A stretch of DNA of 59,526 nt from Helicobacter_J cappadocius (GTDB lineage Bacteria; Campylobacterota; Campylobacteria; Campylobacterales; Helicobacteraceae), in NCBI RefSeq assembly GCF_030686155.1, contig NZ_JAUPEV010000011.1:1-59526 (forward strand), read 5' to 3'. Shown piece after piece: positions 25,292 through 33,885 of the stretch. Position 1 is the first letter of the stretch. Every line of letters begins with the position of its first letter. The notes beneath the pieces are model-generated. The model did no database searches. It was not told where the DNA came from and saw nothing but the letters and a program-made list of their open reading frames with translations. The position numbers were made by a program, and so were the translations under genes.

Positions 25292-27000
25292 TTTGTTTTC
25301 TCTTTTTGGATTTTCCCATCTTCATTGTGAGAATGCTTGTGTTCCGCAATTTCTAAGGCTTTTTTCTTTTCCATCATGCGATTAATAAGAAGTTGTTGAA
25401 TGATAGAAAAAATATTATTTACAGTCCAATAAAGCACTAATCCCGCAGGGAATGTAATCAGAAATACGGTAAATACTACAGGTAGCAGTTTGAAAATCTT
25501 TGCCTGTGTGGGATCTGCAATAGTGTTAGGAGTAAGCACCTGGTGCATATACATTGAGATACCCATTAAAATTGGAAGTACAAAATAAGGATCCATTACC
25601 GATAAATCGTGAATCCAAAATATCCATCCGGTGCTTTTAAGCTCAACAGCATTGTAAAGTACCCGGTAAATAGCAAAAAATACGGGGATCTGCAAAATTA
25701 GAGGCAAACATCCACCCATTGGATTGGCACCATTTTTCTTATATAGTTGCATCATTTGGGATTGGAGTTTTTGAGGATCGTCTTTGTACTTTGCTTGAAG
25801 TTCTTTCATTTTTGGAGCAACTTCTTTGAGTTTTTGCATACTTACCATACCCTTATAGCTCAGTGGAAACAATATGATTCGCACTATCAAAGTAAGCAAT
25901 ATGATCGCCCAACCCCAATTTCCAGTGTAACTATGAAGAAAGTTCAGGAGCAAAAATACAGGTTTTGCAAAAAAGGTAATGATGCCATATTCAACAACAT
26001 CTGTTAAATTTGGATCAATTTCCTTGAGTTCTTTGTAGTTTTTAGGTCCGATATATCCTTGAAATTCTGCATTTCCATCAAAAGCCACAAAAGGCATAGG
26101 ATTTTTTGTGCCAATCTCTGAATCAATGATTGCATCAAATCCTTTAGGTGATTTTGTGAAAAACAAAGAAGTGTAGTATCTATCAACACTAGCAATAAAT
26201 TTTGCTCCTATGTACTGCTCTGACTTTCCATCTGCCTTTTTGTCTTCAACTTTTTCTATTTTATCTTCAGCATCTTTAAGAACAACTCCATGAAATGCGT
26301 ATCCATCAGCATCAGCAACTGGCCTCATACCGCTAGAGATAACATAAGGAATCAAACGACTTACTTCAATCTTAACATCGTATTGCAAGTTTGGATAGAA
26401 AGTGATGATTTTCTTAATAGTTAGATTATTTAGATTTTGCGTTAAAACCAAAGTTTCAGGGGTATTTTTAAGCTCAATAGAATCTAGTGAAGCCTTGTAG
26501 GGTATTTCGAAAGCTTGGTTATTAGTAGCAATATCTGAAAATCTCATTTCCAAAGGCTTGGGAAGGTCATTACCTAAGAGTGGCAATTTTGTGATAACCT
26601 CTTGAGGTTTTTTTGCAAAGCCAAAAAGCCTTTTTATATGGTCAATAAGCCCTTCTTGTTTTGGAGCGGTGAATTTTTTATCTTTGAGGTAAAATTGTGA
26701 AATACGTCCAAGCGAGTCGATATTGATTTCAATTTCTTTGGATTTGATGGTGGCGATTATTTTGTTCGGATCAAAGGTTGACGTATTTAATGCTTGAGTA
26801 TTATTAGCTACATCGGGAGTTTTGTTTTTTGCTTGAAGGCTAGAAGGAGCTGGATTTGTGGTAAGTGGAGTTGCTATTTCCTGAGTTGTTTTTTCTGGGA
26901 CTTGAGCTGGTTTTTGAAAATAACTATAAACTACGATAAATAAAAACGAAATAGCCACTACTAAAATAATTCTCAAATTCGAATTGTTGTTTTGTTTCAC
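25288..27000 (-). CDS. yidC: Membrane protein insertase YidC
   Basis: The 570-residue protein has an N-terminal membrane helix (about 8-25) and a large periplasmic domain (about 60-340). The five-helix insertase core follows: NWGWAIILLTLIVRIILFPL, NPMGGCLPLILQIPVFFAIYRVL and GLVLYWTVNN. It inserts and folds inner-membrane proteins with or without SecYEG. It overlaps yidD and khpB by 4 bases on either side, in the usual rpmH-rnpA-yidD-yidC-khpB-mnmE order. Confidence 0.97.
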   Translation of the reverse strand: MKQNNNSNLRIILVVAISFLFIVVYSYFQKPAQVPEKTTQEIATPLTTNPAPSSLQAKNKTPDVANNTQALNTSTFDPNKIIATIKSKEIEINIDSLGRISQFYLKDKKFTAPKQEGLIDHIKRLFGFAKKPQEVITKLPLLGNDLPKPLEMRFSDIATNNQAFEIPYKASLDSIELKNTPETLVLTQNLNNLTIKKIITFYPNLQYDVKIEVSRLIPYVISSGMRPVADADGYAFHGVVLKDAEDKIEKVEDKKADGKSEQYIGAKFIASVDRYYTSLFFTKSPKGFDAIIDSEIGTKNPMPFVAFDGNAEFQGYIGPKNYKELKEIDPNLTDVVEYGIITFFAKPVFLLLNFLHSYTGNWGWAIILLTLIVRIILFPLSYKGMVSMQKLKEVAPKMKELQAKYKDDPQKLQSQMMQLYKKNGANPMGGCLPLILQIPVFFAIYRVLYNAVELKSTGWIFWIHDLSVMDPYFVLPILMGISMYMHQVLTPNTIADPTQAKIFKLLPVVFTVFLITFPAGLVLYWTVNNIFSIIQQLLINRMMEKKKALEIAEHKHSHNEDGKIQKEKTK

Positions 27001-27395
27001 CTTTGCACCTCTATAAATGACTTAATAATATAAAATTTGATTTTTTTATTATATTTTTCTTGAGTGTAGGGCTCAAGAGGAACAAGCCAAAAATCAAATT
27101 TTTGTGGAGATGTAAAATCTCCTTTTAAAAACCAATTCCCGATAGGATAATCAATCCCACCCAAAAACAGCTGATTGCATCTAAGTATCCTTAGAAAAAC
27201 TTTAAAAAATGCAAAAAGAGGATGGTTAAACCTCACACTCCAAAGAGCGTATTCTGAACAAGTCGGATAATACCGACAGCTTTTTGGTAAAAGTGGAGAA
27301 ATGTATTTTTGATAAAAAAAAATAAATTTTTCAGAAAAATAAAATCCAAAAGATCGGAAAGTCTTTTTTGTCACCGTATTTTGATTTTTTTTCAA
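26997..27395 (-). CDS. yidD: Membrane protein insertion efficiency factor YidD
   Basis: 132 residues containing the diagnostic YISPLLPKSCRYYPTCSEY (three conserved cysteines with the next motif) and a helix that lies on the inner membrane. It is longer than many YidD proteins because of an extended C-terminus. It assists YidC-dependent insertion. It overlaps rnpA and yidC by 4 bases each. Confidence 0.92.
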   Translation of the reverse strand: MKKNQNTVTKKTFRSFGFYFSEKFIFFYQKYISPLLPKSCRYYPTCSEYALWSVRFNHPLFAFFKVFLRILRCNQLFLGGIDYPIGNWFLKGDFTSPQKFDFWLVPLEPYTQEKYNKKIKFYIIKSFIEVQR

Positions 27396-27772
27396 TTTTT
27401 ACTCCTGTAAGTAGAAGGAGATGAAGAAAACAATCCCTTCAAACAGGTCAAAAAATCCTGTTCCAAAACTTTATAAGAAATTTCAATGATACCATTTTTT
27501 GCCACAAAAACCATCGCATAATTTGTCAATATCTGTAGATGACTCCTGCACAAAGACCTAACTCTACGTTTGATAAGATTTCTTTTGGTTGCTTTGCCGA
27601 CTTTTTTAGAAACACTAAGACCAAGTAAAAAATCATCTTTATCCTCTCTATTTTGAAGAATGAGTGATTTGCAGTCAAGTTCCATAAAATAAAGAGTAAA
27701 GTATTTAGAGTACCTTCTGGTGCCTTTTTTATACACTAGATCAAATTGTCTTTTGTTTTTTAGAGAATTCAC
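27392..27772 (-). CDS. rnpA: Ribonuclease P protein component
   Basis: A 126-residue basic protein with the RNase P signature around KVGKATKRNLIKRRVRS and a short FDLVYKKG start region. It binds the RNase P RNA and helps cleave 5' leaders of pre-tRNAs. Its start is 14 bases after the rpmH stop, in the conserved rpmH-rnpA arrangement. Confidence 0.93.
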   Translation of the reverse strand: MNSLKNKRQFDLVYKKGTRRYSKYFTLYFMELDCKSLILQNREDKDDFLLGLSVSKKVGKATKRNLIKRRVRSLCRSHLQILTNYAMVFVAKNGIIEISYKVLEQDFLTCLKGLFSSSPSTYRSKN

Positions 27773-27786
27773 GCACTTTAACCAAA

Positions 27787-27921
27787 CTAGATAGCAAGTC
27801 TTTTGCGTCCTTTTGCTCTTCTAGCACTGATAACCTTTCTGCCATTTTTGGTTTTCATTCTAACCCTAAAGCCATGCGTTCTTTTTCTTGGGGTGTTGTG
27901 CGGTTGATATGTTCGTTTCAT
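27787..27921 (-). CDS. rpmH: 50S ribosomal protein L34
   Basis: A 44-residue, very basic protein starting MKRTYQPHNTPRKR and ending RRAKGRKRLAI, nearly invariant features of bacterial L34. The ATG at 27921 has an AAGGGA ribosome site, and a TATAAT promoter lies at 27955-27960. First gene of the long rpmH-rnpA-yidD-yidC-khpB-mnmE operon. Confidence 0.97.
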   Translation of the reverse strand: MKRTYQPHNTPRKRTHGFRVRMKTKNGRKVISARRAKGRKRLAI

Positions 27922-27954
27922 TTGATATGTCCCTTGAAATAAAATAAAGCTCGT

Positions 27955-27960
27955 ATTATA
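27955..27960 (-). promoter_or_regulatory. -10 box (TATAAT) of the rpmH operon
   Basis: A perfect TATAAT on the minus strand 33 bases upstream of the rpmH start, following an AT-rich stretch. Expected to drive the rpmH-rnpA-yidD-yidC-khpB-mnmE series. Confidence 0.65.
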
Positions 27961-28002
27961 TAGTTTTTTACTTAAACAAACTTTGGAAAATCTTGAAGCA
28001 CT

Positions 28003-28398
28003 TTAATGATTGTTTTTATCTTCAACTAGGATATAAAGCTCCTTGAGGTTATTAATTTGCAAAAGATCAAGTATTTTTACAAAGCTATCAAGATTGCTAT
28101 TTTTATCTCCCTGTAAAACAATCGGAGTATCTTTGGGGTATGAACCGATGGAGGCTTTAAGATCGTCAAAACTAACTTGTTTGTCATTTATATAATATTT
28201 TCCATCATTACTAATAGTGATATTGACTTGTTTTTTTTTCATATCTTCTTGTGTTCTGGAGGAATTTTCATCGACCTTTGGGATATTGATGGGAAGTTTT
28301 GAAGTGGTTACAAAAGAAGCGGTTGTCAAAACAATCACCAAAAGCACGAGCATGATATCTATAAAAGGAACCAAATTCATAGAGTCCATTTTTTTCAT
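28003..28398 (-). CDS. exbD: Biopolymer transport protein ExbD
   Basis: 131 residues with one N-terminal membrane helix containing the functional Asp (NLVPFIDIMLVLLVIVL) and a periplasmic C-terminal domain. With ExbB it uses the proton gradient to energise TonB-dependent outer-membrane uptake of iron, nickel or heme. It lies 10 bases after exbB. No tonB is present in the window. Confidence 0.92.
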   Translation of the reverse strand: MKKMDSMNLVPFIDIMLVLLVIVLTTASFVTTSKLPINIPKVDENSSRTQEDMKKKQVNITISNDGKYYINDKQVSFDDLKASIGSYPKDTPIVLQGDKNSNLDSFVKILDLLQINNLKELYILVEDKNNH

Positions 28399-28408
28399 TT
28401 TTGTTTCC

Positions 28409-28870
28409 TTATGAATTTGTATCCAAACGTTTGGGCGAATTTTTTGTCTGTTTGGGTGGATTGTGATAAATATCCCATTTTGTAATAATAATTTCGCTTT
28501 TTCGCACCAACATATTATAGATTACAATTGAAGGAATTGCTACAATAAGACCCATCCCAGTTGCCTTTAGTGCTAGAGCAAGTCCTACCATAATGCCCTT
28601 TGTATCTACAAATGAATTTGAGCCTATGTCTATAAAGGTAATCATAATCCCTGCTACCGTTCCCAAAAGACCTACGTATGGAGCATTTGACCCGATAGTT
28701 GCAATGAGAGTTAATCTTCTGTGCAAATCAAGCTCGAGCTCTCTTTTATCTAAATAATCATCCACTCTTACAGTAGCGTAAAACCAAACCCTCTCAATCC
28801 CTATTGCAATTACAATGATGGATAAAAATCCCAAAAAAATCAATACTCCATAATCAAGCCACTCTTTCAT
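28409..28870 (-). CDS. exbB: Biopolymer transport protein ExbB
   Basis: 153 residues with three membrane helices and the MotA/TolQ/ExbB signature: LIATIGSNAPYVGLLGTVAG followed by ALALKATGMGLIVAIPSIV. It lacks the long N-terminal extension of some ExbB proteins. It forms the proton channel with ExbD, encoded immediately downstream. smpB lies 2 bases upstream, so the pair is part of the truB-csrA-ispE-smpB operon. Confidence 0.92.
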   Translation of the reverse strand: MKEWLDYGVLIFLGFLSIIVIAIGIERVWFYATVRVDDYLDKRELELDLHRRLTLIATIGSNAPYVGLLGTVAGIMITFIDIGSNSFVDTKGIMVGLALALKATGMGLIVAIPSIVIYNMLVRKSEIIITKWDIYHNPPKQTKNSPKRLDTNS

Positions 28871-28872
28871 TG

Positions 28873-29328
28873 CTAACCTTTGTAATAATTTTTGAAACTT
28901 GCTAATGCTTCTTTATCAAGTATTTTTTTCTTGATACTCTCGCGTTTATCATGAAGGTTTTTACCTTTGACAAGAGCGATTTCAACTTTTGCTTTGTTCT
29001 TATGGTTAAAGTAAATCTTCAAAGGCACGATGCTAAGACCTTGCAAACTCACTTGACCAAAAAGCTTGTCAATTTGTTTTTTGTGCAAGAGGAGCTTTCT
29101 GTCGCGTTTTTCATTGGGCTTGTAGTACGGATTTGTTGTATCTAAGTATGAAATATGCATCCCAAATAAAAATGCTTCAGCCTTGATGATTTTAACAAAA
29201 CTATCCTTCAAATTAACTCTAGCTTTACGCAGGGCTTTTACCTCTGAACCAAACAAAGAAATACCTGCTTCTAATTGCTCTAAAATCTCATAATCAAAAA
29301 AAGCTTTTTTATTTCTTGCCACTATCAC
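28873..29328 (-). CDS. smpB: SsrA (tmRNA)-binding protein SmpB
   Basis: 151 residues with NKKAFFDYEILEQLEAGI, LFGSEVKALR and the C-terminal KGKNLHDKRESIKKK typical of SmpB. It binds tmRNA and rescues stalled ribosomes. It overlaps ispE by 4 bases. The tmRNA gene itself is not in the window. Confidence 0.95.
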   Translation of the reverse strand: MIVARNKKAFFDYEILEQLEAGISLFGSEVKALRKARVNLKDSFVKIIKAEAFLFGMHISYLDTTNPYYKPNEKRDRKLLLHKKQIDKLFGQVSLQGLSIVPLKIYFNHKNKAKVEIALVKGKNLHDKRESIKKKILDKEALASFKNYYKG

Positions 29329-30104
29329 TTTTTATCCTTCAATCTAAAAAAACTACTTCCGCTACCACTGAAATGCCATTGTTTGCCTAAATCTTTTTGT
29401 ATTTCATCAAGTTCTGGATATGTATTTATAGCAGGTATGAGCAAATCATTGAGCTCTTTGCGTTCATATAAAGATAAGATTTTTTCAGTGCAGTTGTGCT
29501 GGAGGGTTTTTAACAAATCGGGTTTTTGATTTTGAATATTTTTATCATACTCTAAATATACCTTTTTGGTATCACAAAAAATATCAGGAGTAAAGATTTC
29601 AAATGTATGCTCATCTTCCCTAAATTCCTCAATAATCTCGCCAATTCCCGAAACATTTGCACTTTTATATTTGCTAGTAAAAAAACTTACATCAGAGCCT
29701 ATCTTTGATCCTATATATTGCAATTCTTTTTGGGTGAGACCAAAATCAAACAATTCATTGATCTTGATTAGACATATTCCTGCATCGGCACTTCCACCAC
29801 CTAATCCTGCCCCTTTTGGAATTTTTTTTTCTACCTCAATATGCAAACATTCAAGTGCAGAGGATTTGATGTTTTTAAACTCAAGATAGTTTTTGAGTTC
29901 AATGATACTACGATAAATCAGATTCTCTTCCATTTTGCATCCAAAATCACCTTTAAGGGAAAAGTTTTTTGATGATTTGATTTCGATGATGTCTTTTAAA
30001 TTTCCAATAGCCAATACAAAACGCGATGAAATTGTATGATATGCACCTTGAAAACCTATGATTTTTAAAAAAATATTTATTTTTGGAAATACATCAAAAA
30101 TCAA
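29325..30104 (-). CDS. ispE: 4-diphosphocytidyl-2-C-methyl-D-erythritol kinase
   Basis: A 259-residue GHMP kinase with FPKINIFLKI near the start and the ATP loop IPKGAGLGGGSADAGICL (about 94-111), plus HFSGSGSSFF near the end. It catalyses the fourth step of the MEP isoprenoid pathway. The start appears to be TTG at 30104 with GAGAAG upstream. It lies 9 bases after csrA and overlaps smpB. Confidence 0.93.
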   Translation of the reverse strand: MIFDVFPKINIFLKIIGFQGAYHTISSRFVLAIGNLKDIIEIKSSKNFSLKGDFGCKMEENLIYRSIIELKNYLEFKNIKSSALECLHIEVEKKIPKGAGLGGGSADAGICLIKINELFDFGLTQKELQYIGSKIGSDVSFFTSKYKSANVSGIGEIIEEFREDEHTFEIFTPDIFCDTKKVYLEYDKNIQNQKPDLLKTLQHNCTEKILSLYERKELNDLLIPAINTYPELDEIQKDLGKQWHFSGSGSSFFRLKDKK

Positions 30105-30113
30105 TTTTTCTTC

Positions 30114-30344
30114 TCAATGTTTGATGTGTTTGCCGATGTTGTTGAGGGCTTCATCAGTAATATCGACAGAGGCTTTTTTGTTTTCTGAAGCAACTGCTTC
30201 TTTTAATTCTGATCGAAGAATGAGGGTATTTGGCGGAGCTTCAAATCCCAATTTTACACTTCCTCGATCAATGGATATGATCTTGATGGCAATATTATCG
30301 CCAATCACAATACTTTCATCAGGCTTTCTTGATAAAATCAACAT
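30114..30344 (-). CDS. csrA: Carbon storage regulator CsrA
   Basis: 76 residues starting MLILSRKPDESIVIGD, with VKLGFEAP, the canonical CsrA RNA-binding sheet. It binds GGA motifs in mRNA leaders; in Helicobacter and Campylobacter it affects motility and stress response. It overlaps the truB 3' end by 26 bases. No fliW is seen beside it. Confidence 0.95.
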   Translation of the reverse strand: MLILSRKPDESIVIGDNIAIKIISIDRGSVKLGFEAPPNTLILRSELKEAVASENKKASVDITDEALNNIGKHIKH

Positions 30345-31167
30345 TTTTATTCATCCTATTTAATAGATAACGAATGTTTCCATCTTCTTTTATTTCAATT
30401 ATAGAGAAAAAATCCTCAAAATTGGCTATATATATCCCATTTTTTTGACTTTCTAAAGAAAACTTCCTTCCTAGCCATAAATTTTCTCTTACCTGTGCAT
30501 CAAAATTCGAGATAATAGGATATTTTAAGACTTTTAAGGGATTGACAAAATATGTTTCTCCAACCCTTGCTCTCATATTTCCTTCACTAATGCGTTCTAA
30601 CGATGAAAGAGTCCCATCTACTTCTAATTTTTTTGCTATTATTTCGCCAATACTCCGAACATATGTTCCTTCAGAAACACTAACACGAAAACTCACATAT
30701 GGATGATTGTAGCACAAAAATTCTATTTCAAAAATCTCCATGACACTAGCAGTAGGTTTTACAACGATTCCTGCACGGGCAAGTTCATAAGATCTTCTGC
30801 CATTGATTTTTTTGGCACTATATTGAGGAGGAATATAGGAAATCTTTCCTTTTAGAGAAAGTAAGATATCTTTGATTTTTTCTTCTTCAAAACTTTTGAC
30901 CTCTGAGATATTAATGATATTTTCCATATCCAAACTCAAGCTTTTTGCCCCTAGCCACAAAGTTGCTTCATACACTTTTGGGTTTTTTTCAATGAAGGGA
31001 AAAAGTTTTGTATAACTTCCAAACCCAACTATTAAACAACCTCTAGCAAATGGATCAAGAGTTCCAGAATACCCAGCTTTTTTCATATTGTATTTTTTTT
31101 TGAGTCTGTTCAGAAAAAAATTACTTGAGATTTGTGAGGGTTTGTAACTAACTATCAGGGCATCCAA
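30319..31167 (-). CDS. truB: tRNA pseudouridine(55) synthase TruB
   Basis: The 282-residue protein has KKAGYSGTLDPFARGCLIVG, with the catalytic Asp in GTLDPFA, plus SAKKINGRRSYELAR and SVSEGTYVRSIGE. It makes pseudouridine-55 in the tRNA T loop. First gene of the truB-csrA-ispE-smpB-exbB-exbD series; its 3' end overlaps the csrA start. Confidence 0.93.
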   Translation of the reverse strand: MDALIVSYKPSQISSNFFLNRLKKKYNMKKAGYSGTLDPFARGCLIVGFGSYTKLFPFIEKNPKVYEATLWLGAKSLSLDMENIINISEVKSFEEEKIKDILLSLKGKISYIPPQYSAKKINGRRSYELARAGIVVKPTASVMEIFEIEFLCYNHPYVSFRVSVSEGTYVRSIGEIIAKKLEVDGTLSSLERISEGNMRARVGETYFVNPLKVLKYPIISNFDAQVRENLWLGRKFSLESQKNGIYIANFEDFFSIIEIKEDGNIRYLLNRMNKNVDFIKKA

Positions 31168-31257
31168 AGTATTGTCCTTTTTTGAATTTTTGTATTTAAT
31201 AATATTTTTATATTAATAATGAAATAATCAGAGCAAAGTAATCATTAGGAGGTTATT

Positions 31258-31758
31258 TTGGAAAAAGAACTTATTTTAACTCCTGGAACTCTCATCACTT
31301 CAAAAACAGATTTGAAGGGGAAAATTACCTATTGCAATAAAGATTTTTTACGATATGCTCTTTATGAAGAAGAAGAACTTTTAAATAAACCTCATAATAT
31401 CATCAGGCATCCTGATATGCCAAAGGCAGTTTTTAAACTTTTGTGGGATTATATCCAAAATGGAAAAGAGATTTTTGCTTTTGTAAAAAATAGAAATAAA
31501 TACGGAGATTTCTATTGGGTGTTTGCTAATATTACTCCTAGCTACAATGCAAGTGATGAAATCATTGGTTATTACTCTGTGCGTAGAAAACCAAATCCAA
31601 AGGCTATTGAACAGATTTCTGATATTTATGCACAAATGATTCAAATTGAAAAAACAGATGGAATAAGTGGAGGGGTGAGTATGGTTGAGGAACTTTGTAA
31701 AAATCTAGGTAAAAGCTATAATCAGATTGTTTTTGAAATGCAGAAGGATTTAAAATGA
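31258..31758 (+). CDS. cetB: PAS-domain energy-taxis protein, CetB-like
   Basis: A 166-residue cytoplasmic protein that is essentially one PAS domain. ITYCNKDFLRYALY, NIIRHPDMPKAVFK and RNKYGDFYWVFANITP match the FAD-binding PAS of Aer/CetB. The start is TTG at 31258 with a strong AGGAGG 5 bases upstream. It overlaps the following transducer gene (ATGA). In C. jejuni the CetB/CetA bipartite system reports redox or energy state to the chemotaxis machinery; size, order and coupling here match, but flavin binding is inferred. Confidence 0.82.
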   Translation: MEKELILTPGTLITSKTDLKGKITYCNKDFLRYALYEEEELLNKPHNIIRHPDMPKAVFKLLWDYIQNGKEIFAFVKNRNKYGDFYWVFANITPSYNASDEIIGYYSVRRKPNPKAIEQISDIYAQMIQIEKTDGISGGVSMVEELCKNLGKSYNQIVFEMQKDLK

Positions 31759-33152
31759 ACTCAAAGCTTTTTATTGTGAGTATATTTGTTTCTGTGATTG
31801 GTTTATTTTTGAATATTATTTTCAACCCTTTTTCGGTTTTTGGTGTTGCTTTGAGTATAATTTTTATAATCCTCATAGCTATTGGGATATTTTCCTTGTA
31901 TGTAAAAAATACAACTCAAAATATCATCAATAAAATCTTAAAAATGTCTCAATCTCTAAAAGAAGGAGATTTTGAAGCTCGTATTATTTTGCCCAAAGGA
32001 CATAGAGAACTTGTAGAGATTTCTAATAATATCAATGATCTTACCGATCATCTTGAGGCGTTCTTACGTGAAATAAAAACCTCTATAAAAACATCTTCGC
32101 AAAATGAATTTTATCGAAAAGGAATTTCAGAAGGTCTAAAAGGAACATTGAGTTCGAACATAGAGAGCATGAATGAAGTTCTTAAAAATATAGAAAAAAA
32201 TTCCAAAGAGAATATAAAAAATGCTCTTTCAAAGTCTTTGATGGGCTTAAATTTGGGATCTCAAAACAAAAATTTGACACAGATTTCAGATGAACTTGGA
32301 AACGATATAAATTTGATGCAAGATGTCCATAAACGGATTGAAAGCATTAAAACTCTTTCTTCAGCGAGTAAAAATGATGTTGAAGCAATCACTGATTCTA
32401 TAAATAATCTGATGGCTTTGATGGATAGAAGTAACTCTGCTATCTCTGGTTTTGCACAAAAATCGCAAGATATTGGCAATGTTATTGAGTTGATTGTAGA
32501 TATTGCAACCCAAACCAATCTTTTAGCTTTGAACGCAAATATAGAAGCTGCTAGGGCAGGGGAAAATGGAAAGGGATTTGCAGTGGTTGCTGATGAAGTT
32601 AGAAAATTAGCAGAAAAAACACAAAAAGCAACCAATGAAATTTCCATTGCTATTCAGACGATGCAACAAGAAGTTGATAGCATTCAAACAAGTGCCGAAG
32701 AAGTTCATCAAATAGCAAGTAGCTCCCAAGAAAAAATTACAGATTTCAATGTTGTTTTTGATAATATGGAGCAAAGTAGTAATGAACTTGCTAATGTGTT
32801 TGTTGATCTTTCAAAATACCTTTTCTTAAGCATTGCCAAATTAGATCATATTCTATATAAATCTCATATTTATTTAAGTTTGAACCATCAATCCCAAACT
32901 CAAAATTTTGACATCAATCCTATTTCTCCACTTCTTGATAAAACAGATACAAAAGAATTACTAAATGATTTTGCATCTCCTGAAGAACTTGAGGAAATCA
33001 AGGCTGAATTAACCAAACATTCAAAAAATGCCATCTCAGCTATTGATAAGGAAATCACCTCTTTGGTATCTGAACATATTCTTTCAGATGTTCAGATATT
33101 AGAGGAAGAAAGTAAGATATTGTTTGAAAAACTTAAAGTTAGAAATTCTTAA
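31755..33152 (+). CDS. cetA: Methyl-accepting chemotaxis-type transducer, CetA-like
   Basis: The 465-residue protein has a hydrophobic hairpin at the N-terminus (about 5-52) but no periplasmic ligand-binding domain. A HAMP-like segment follows, then a signalling hairpin with the conserved tip IATQTNLLALNANIEAARAG (about 253-272). This is the layout of CetA, which receives its signal from cytoplasmic CetB. Its start overlaps the cetB stop by 4 bases. The last 14 bases overlap the convergent rdgB. Confidence 0.85.
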   Translation: MNSKLFIVSIFVSVIGLFLNIIFNPFSVFGVALSIIFIILIAIGIFSLYVKNTTQNIINKILKMSQSLKEGDFEARIILPKGHRELVEISNNINDLTDHLEAFLREIKTSIKTSSQNEFYRKGISEGLKGTLSSNIESMNEVLKNIEKNSKENIKNALSKSLMGLNLGSQNKNLTQISDELGNDINLMQDVHKRIESIKTLSSASKNDVEAITDSINNLMALMDRSNSAISGFAQKSQDIGNVIELIVDIATQTNLLALNANIEAARAGENGKGFAVVADEVRKLAEKTQKATNEISIAIQTMQQEVDSIQTSAEEVHQIASSSQEKITDFNVVFDNMEQSSNELANVFVDLSKYLFLSIAKLDHILYKSHIYLSLNHQSQTQNFDINPISPLLDKTDTKELLNDFASPEELEEIKAELTKHSKNAISAIDKEITSLVSEHILSDVQILEEESKILFEKLKVRNS

Positions 33153-33783
33153 GATCTTGATTTGAAAGAAAGTCATTTATTTTTTCCAAAGCTTTTTTTC
33201 TGTGAGAGATTTTATTTTTTTCTTTGGCTTGTAATTCTCCTAAAGTTTGTGAATATCCTTGTGGAATAAATATTGGATCATAGCCAAATCCATTTTTTCC
33301 TCTAGGAGAATTGATTACATCTCCTTGCAATTCGCCTCTTGTAACAAACTCGAGATTATTTCCATTGATTCTTCCAACAATAGCCACAGATGCTATAAAT
33401 TTAGCTTTTGAGCTTTGCAGGGATTTTTCTTTCATTTGTTTGATAATACAGGCTATATTCGCATCATCAGAAGAATTTTTCATTATCCCCAATTTTATAT
33501 TTGCATATCTTGCACTATAGATTCCTGGTTCTCCATTAAGATCATCTATACACAAACCACTATCATCTGCCATCGTTAGGAAGTTTTGCATATAAGGTAG
33601 AGTTTCAAATAAAGCCTTTGCTTTAATCAGTGCATTTCCCTCGAAACTATCCGCGTTTTCCTGCACTTCCAAATGCTCAAATTTTAATCTATCAGTGATG
33701 ATTTCGTAATCCTTGAAGATTTCTTGAATTTCTCTAATTTTACCTTGATTTGAACTTGCTATAAAAATTTTTGTTTTTTGCAT
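33139..33783 (-). CDS. rdgB: Non-canonical purine NTP pyrophosphatase (RdgB/HAM1)
   Basis: The 214-residue protein has FIASSNQGKIREIQEI, ADDSGLCIDDLNGEPGIYSA and GFGYDPIFIPQG, all signature motifs of the ITPase family. It hydrolyses dITP, ITP and XTP and so protects DNA from deaminated purines. Monocistronic, convergent with cetA and divergent from the exporter gene. Confidence 0.95.
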   Translation of the reverse strand: MQKTKIFIASSNQGKIREIQEIFKDYEIITDRLKFEHLEVQENADSFEGNALIKAKALFETLPYMQNFLTMADDSGLCIDDLNGEPGIYSARYANIKLGIMKNSSDDANIACIIKQMKEKSLQSSKAKFIASVAIVGRINGNNLEFVTRGELQGDVINSPRGKNGFGYDPIFIPQGYSQTLGELQAKEKNKISHRKKALEKINDFLSNQDLKNF

Positions 33784-33843
33784 TTATCACTCTTTTATAA
33801 TTTTCTTTTAAAACCCTCAAAATATTCATAAACTTTTTTGGGC

Positions 33844-33849
33844 TATAAT
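33844..33849 (+). promoter_or_regulatory. -10 box (TATAAT) for the YajR-like exporter gene
   Basis: A perfect TATAAT 36 bases upstream of the preferred ATG at 33886. Its position inside the longer possible coding frame (TTG 33838) argues for the downstream start. Confidence 0.6.
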
Positions 33850-33885
33850 CATATCAAAATAAACCCCATCTTCAAGGTCCGTATT

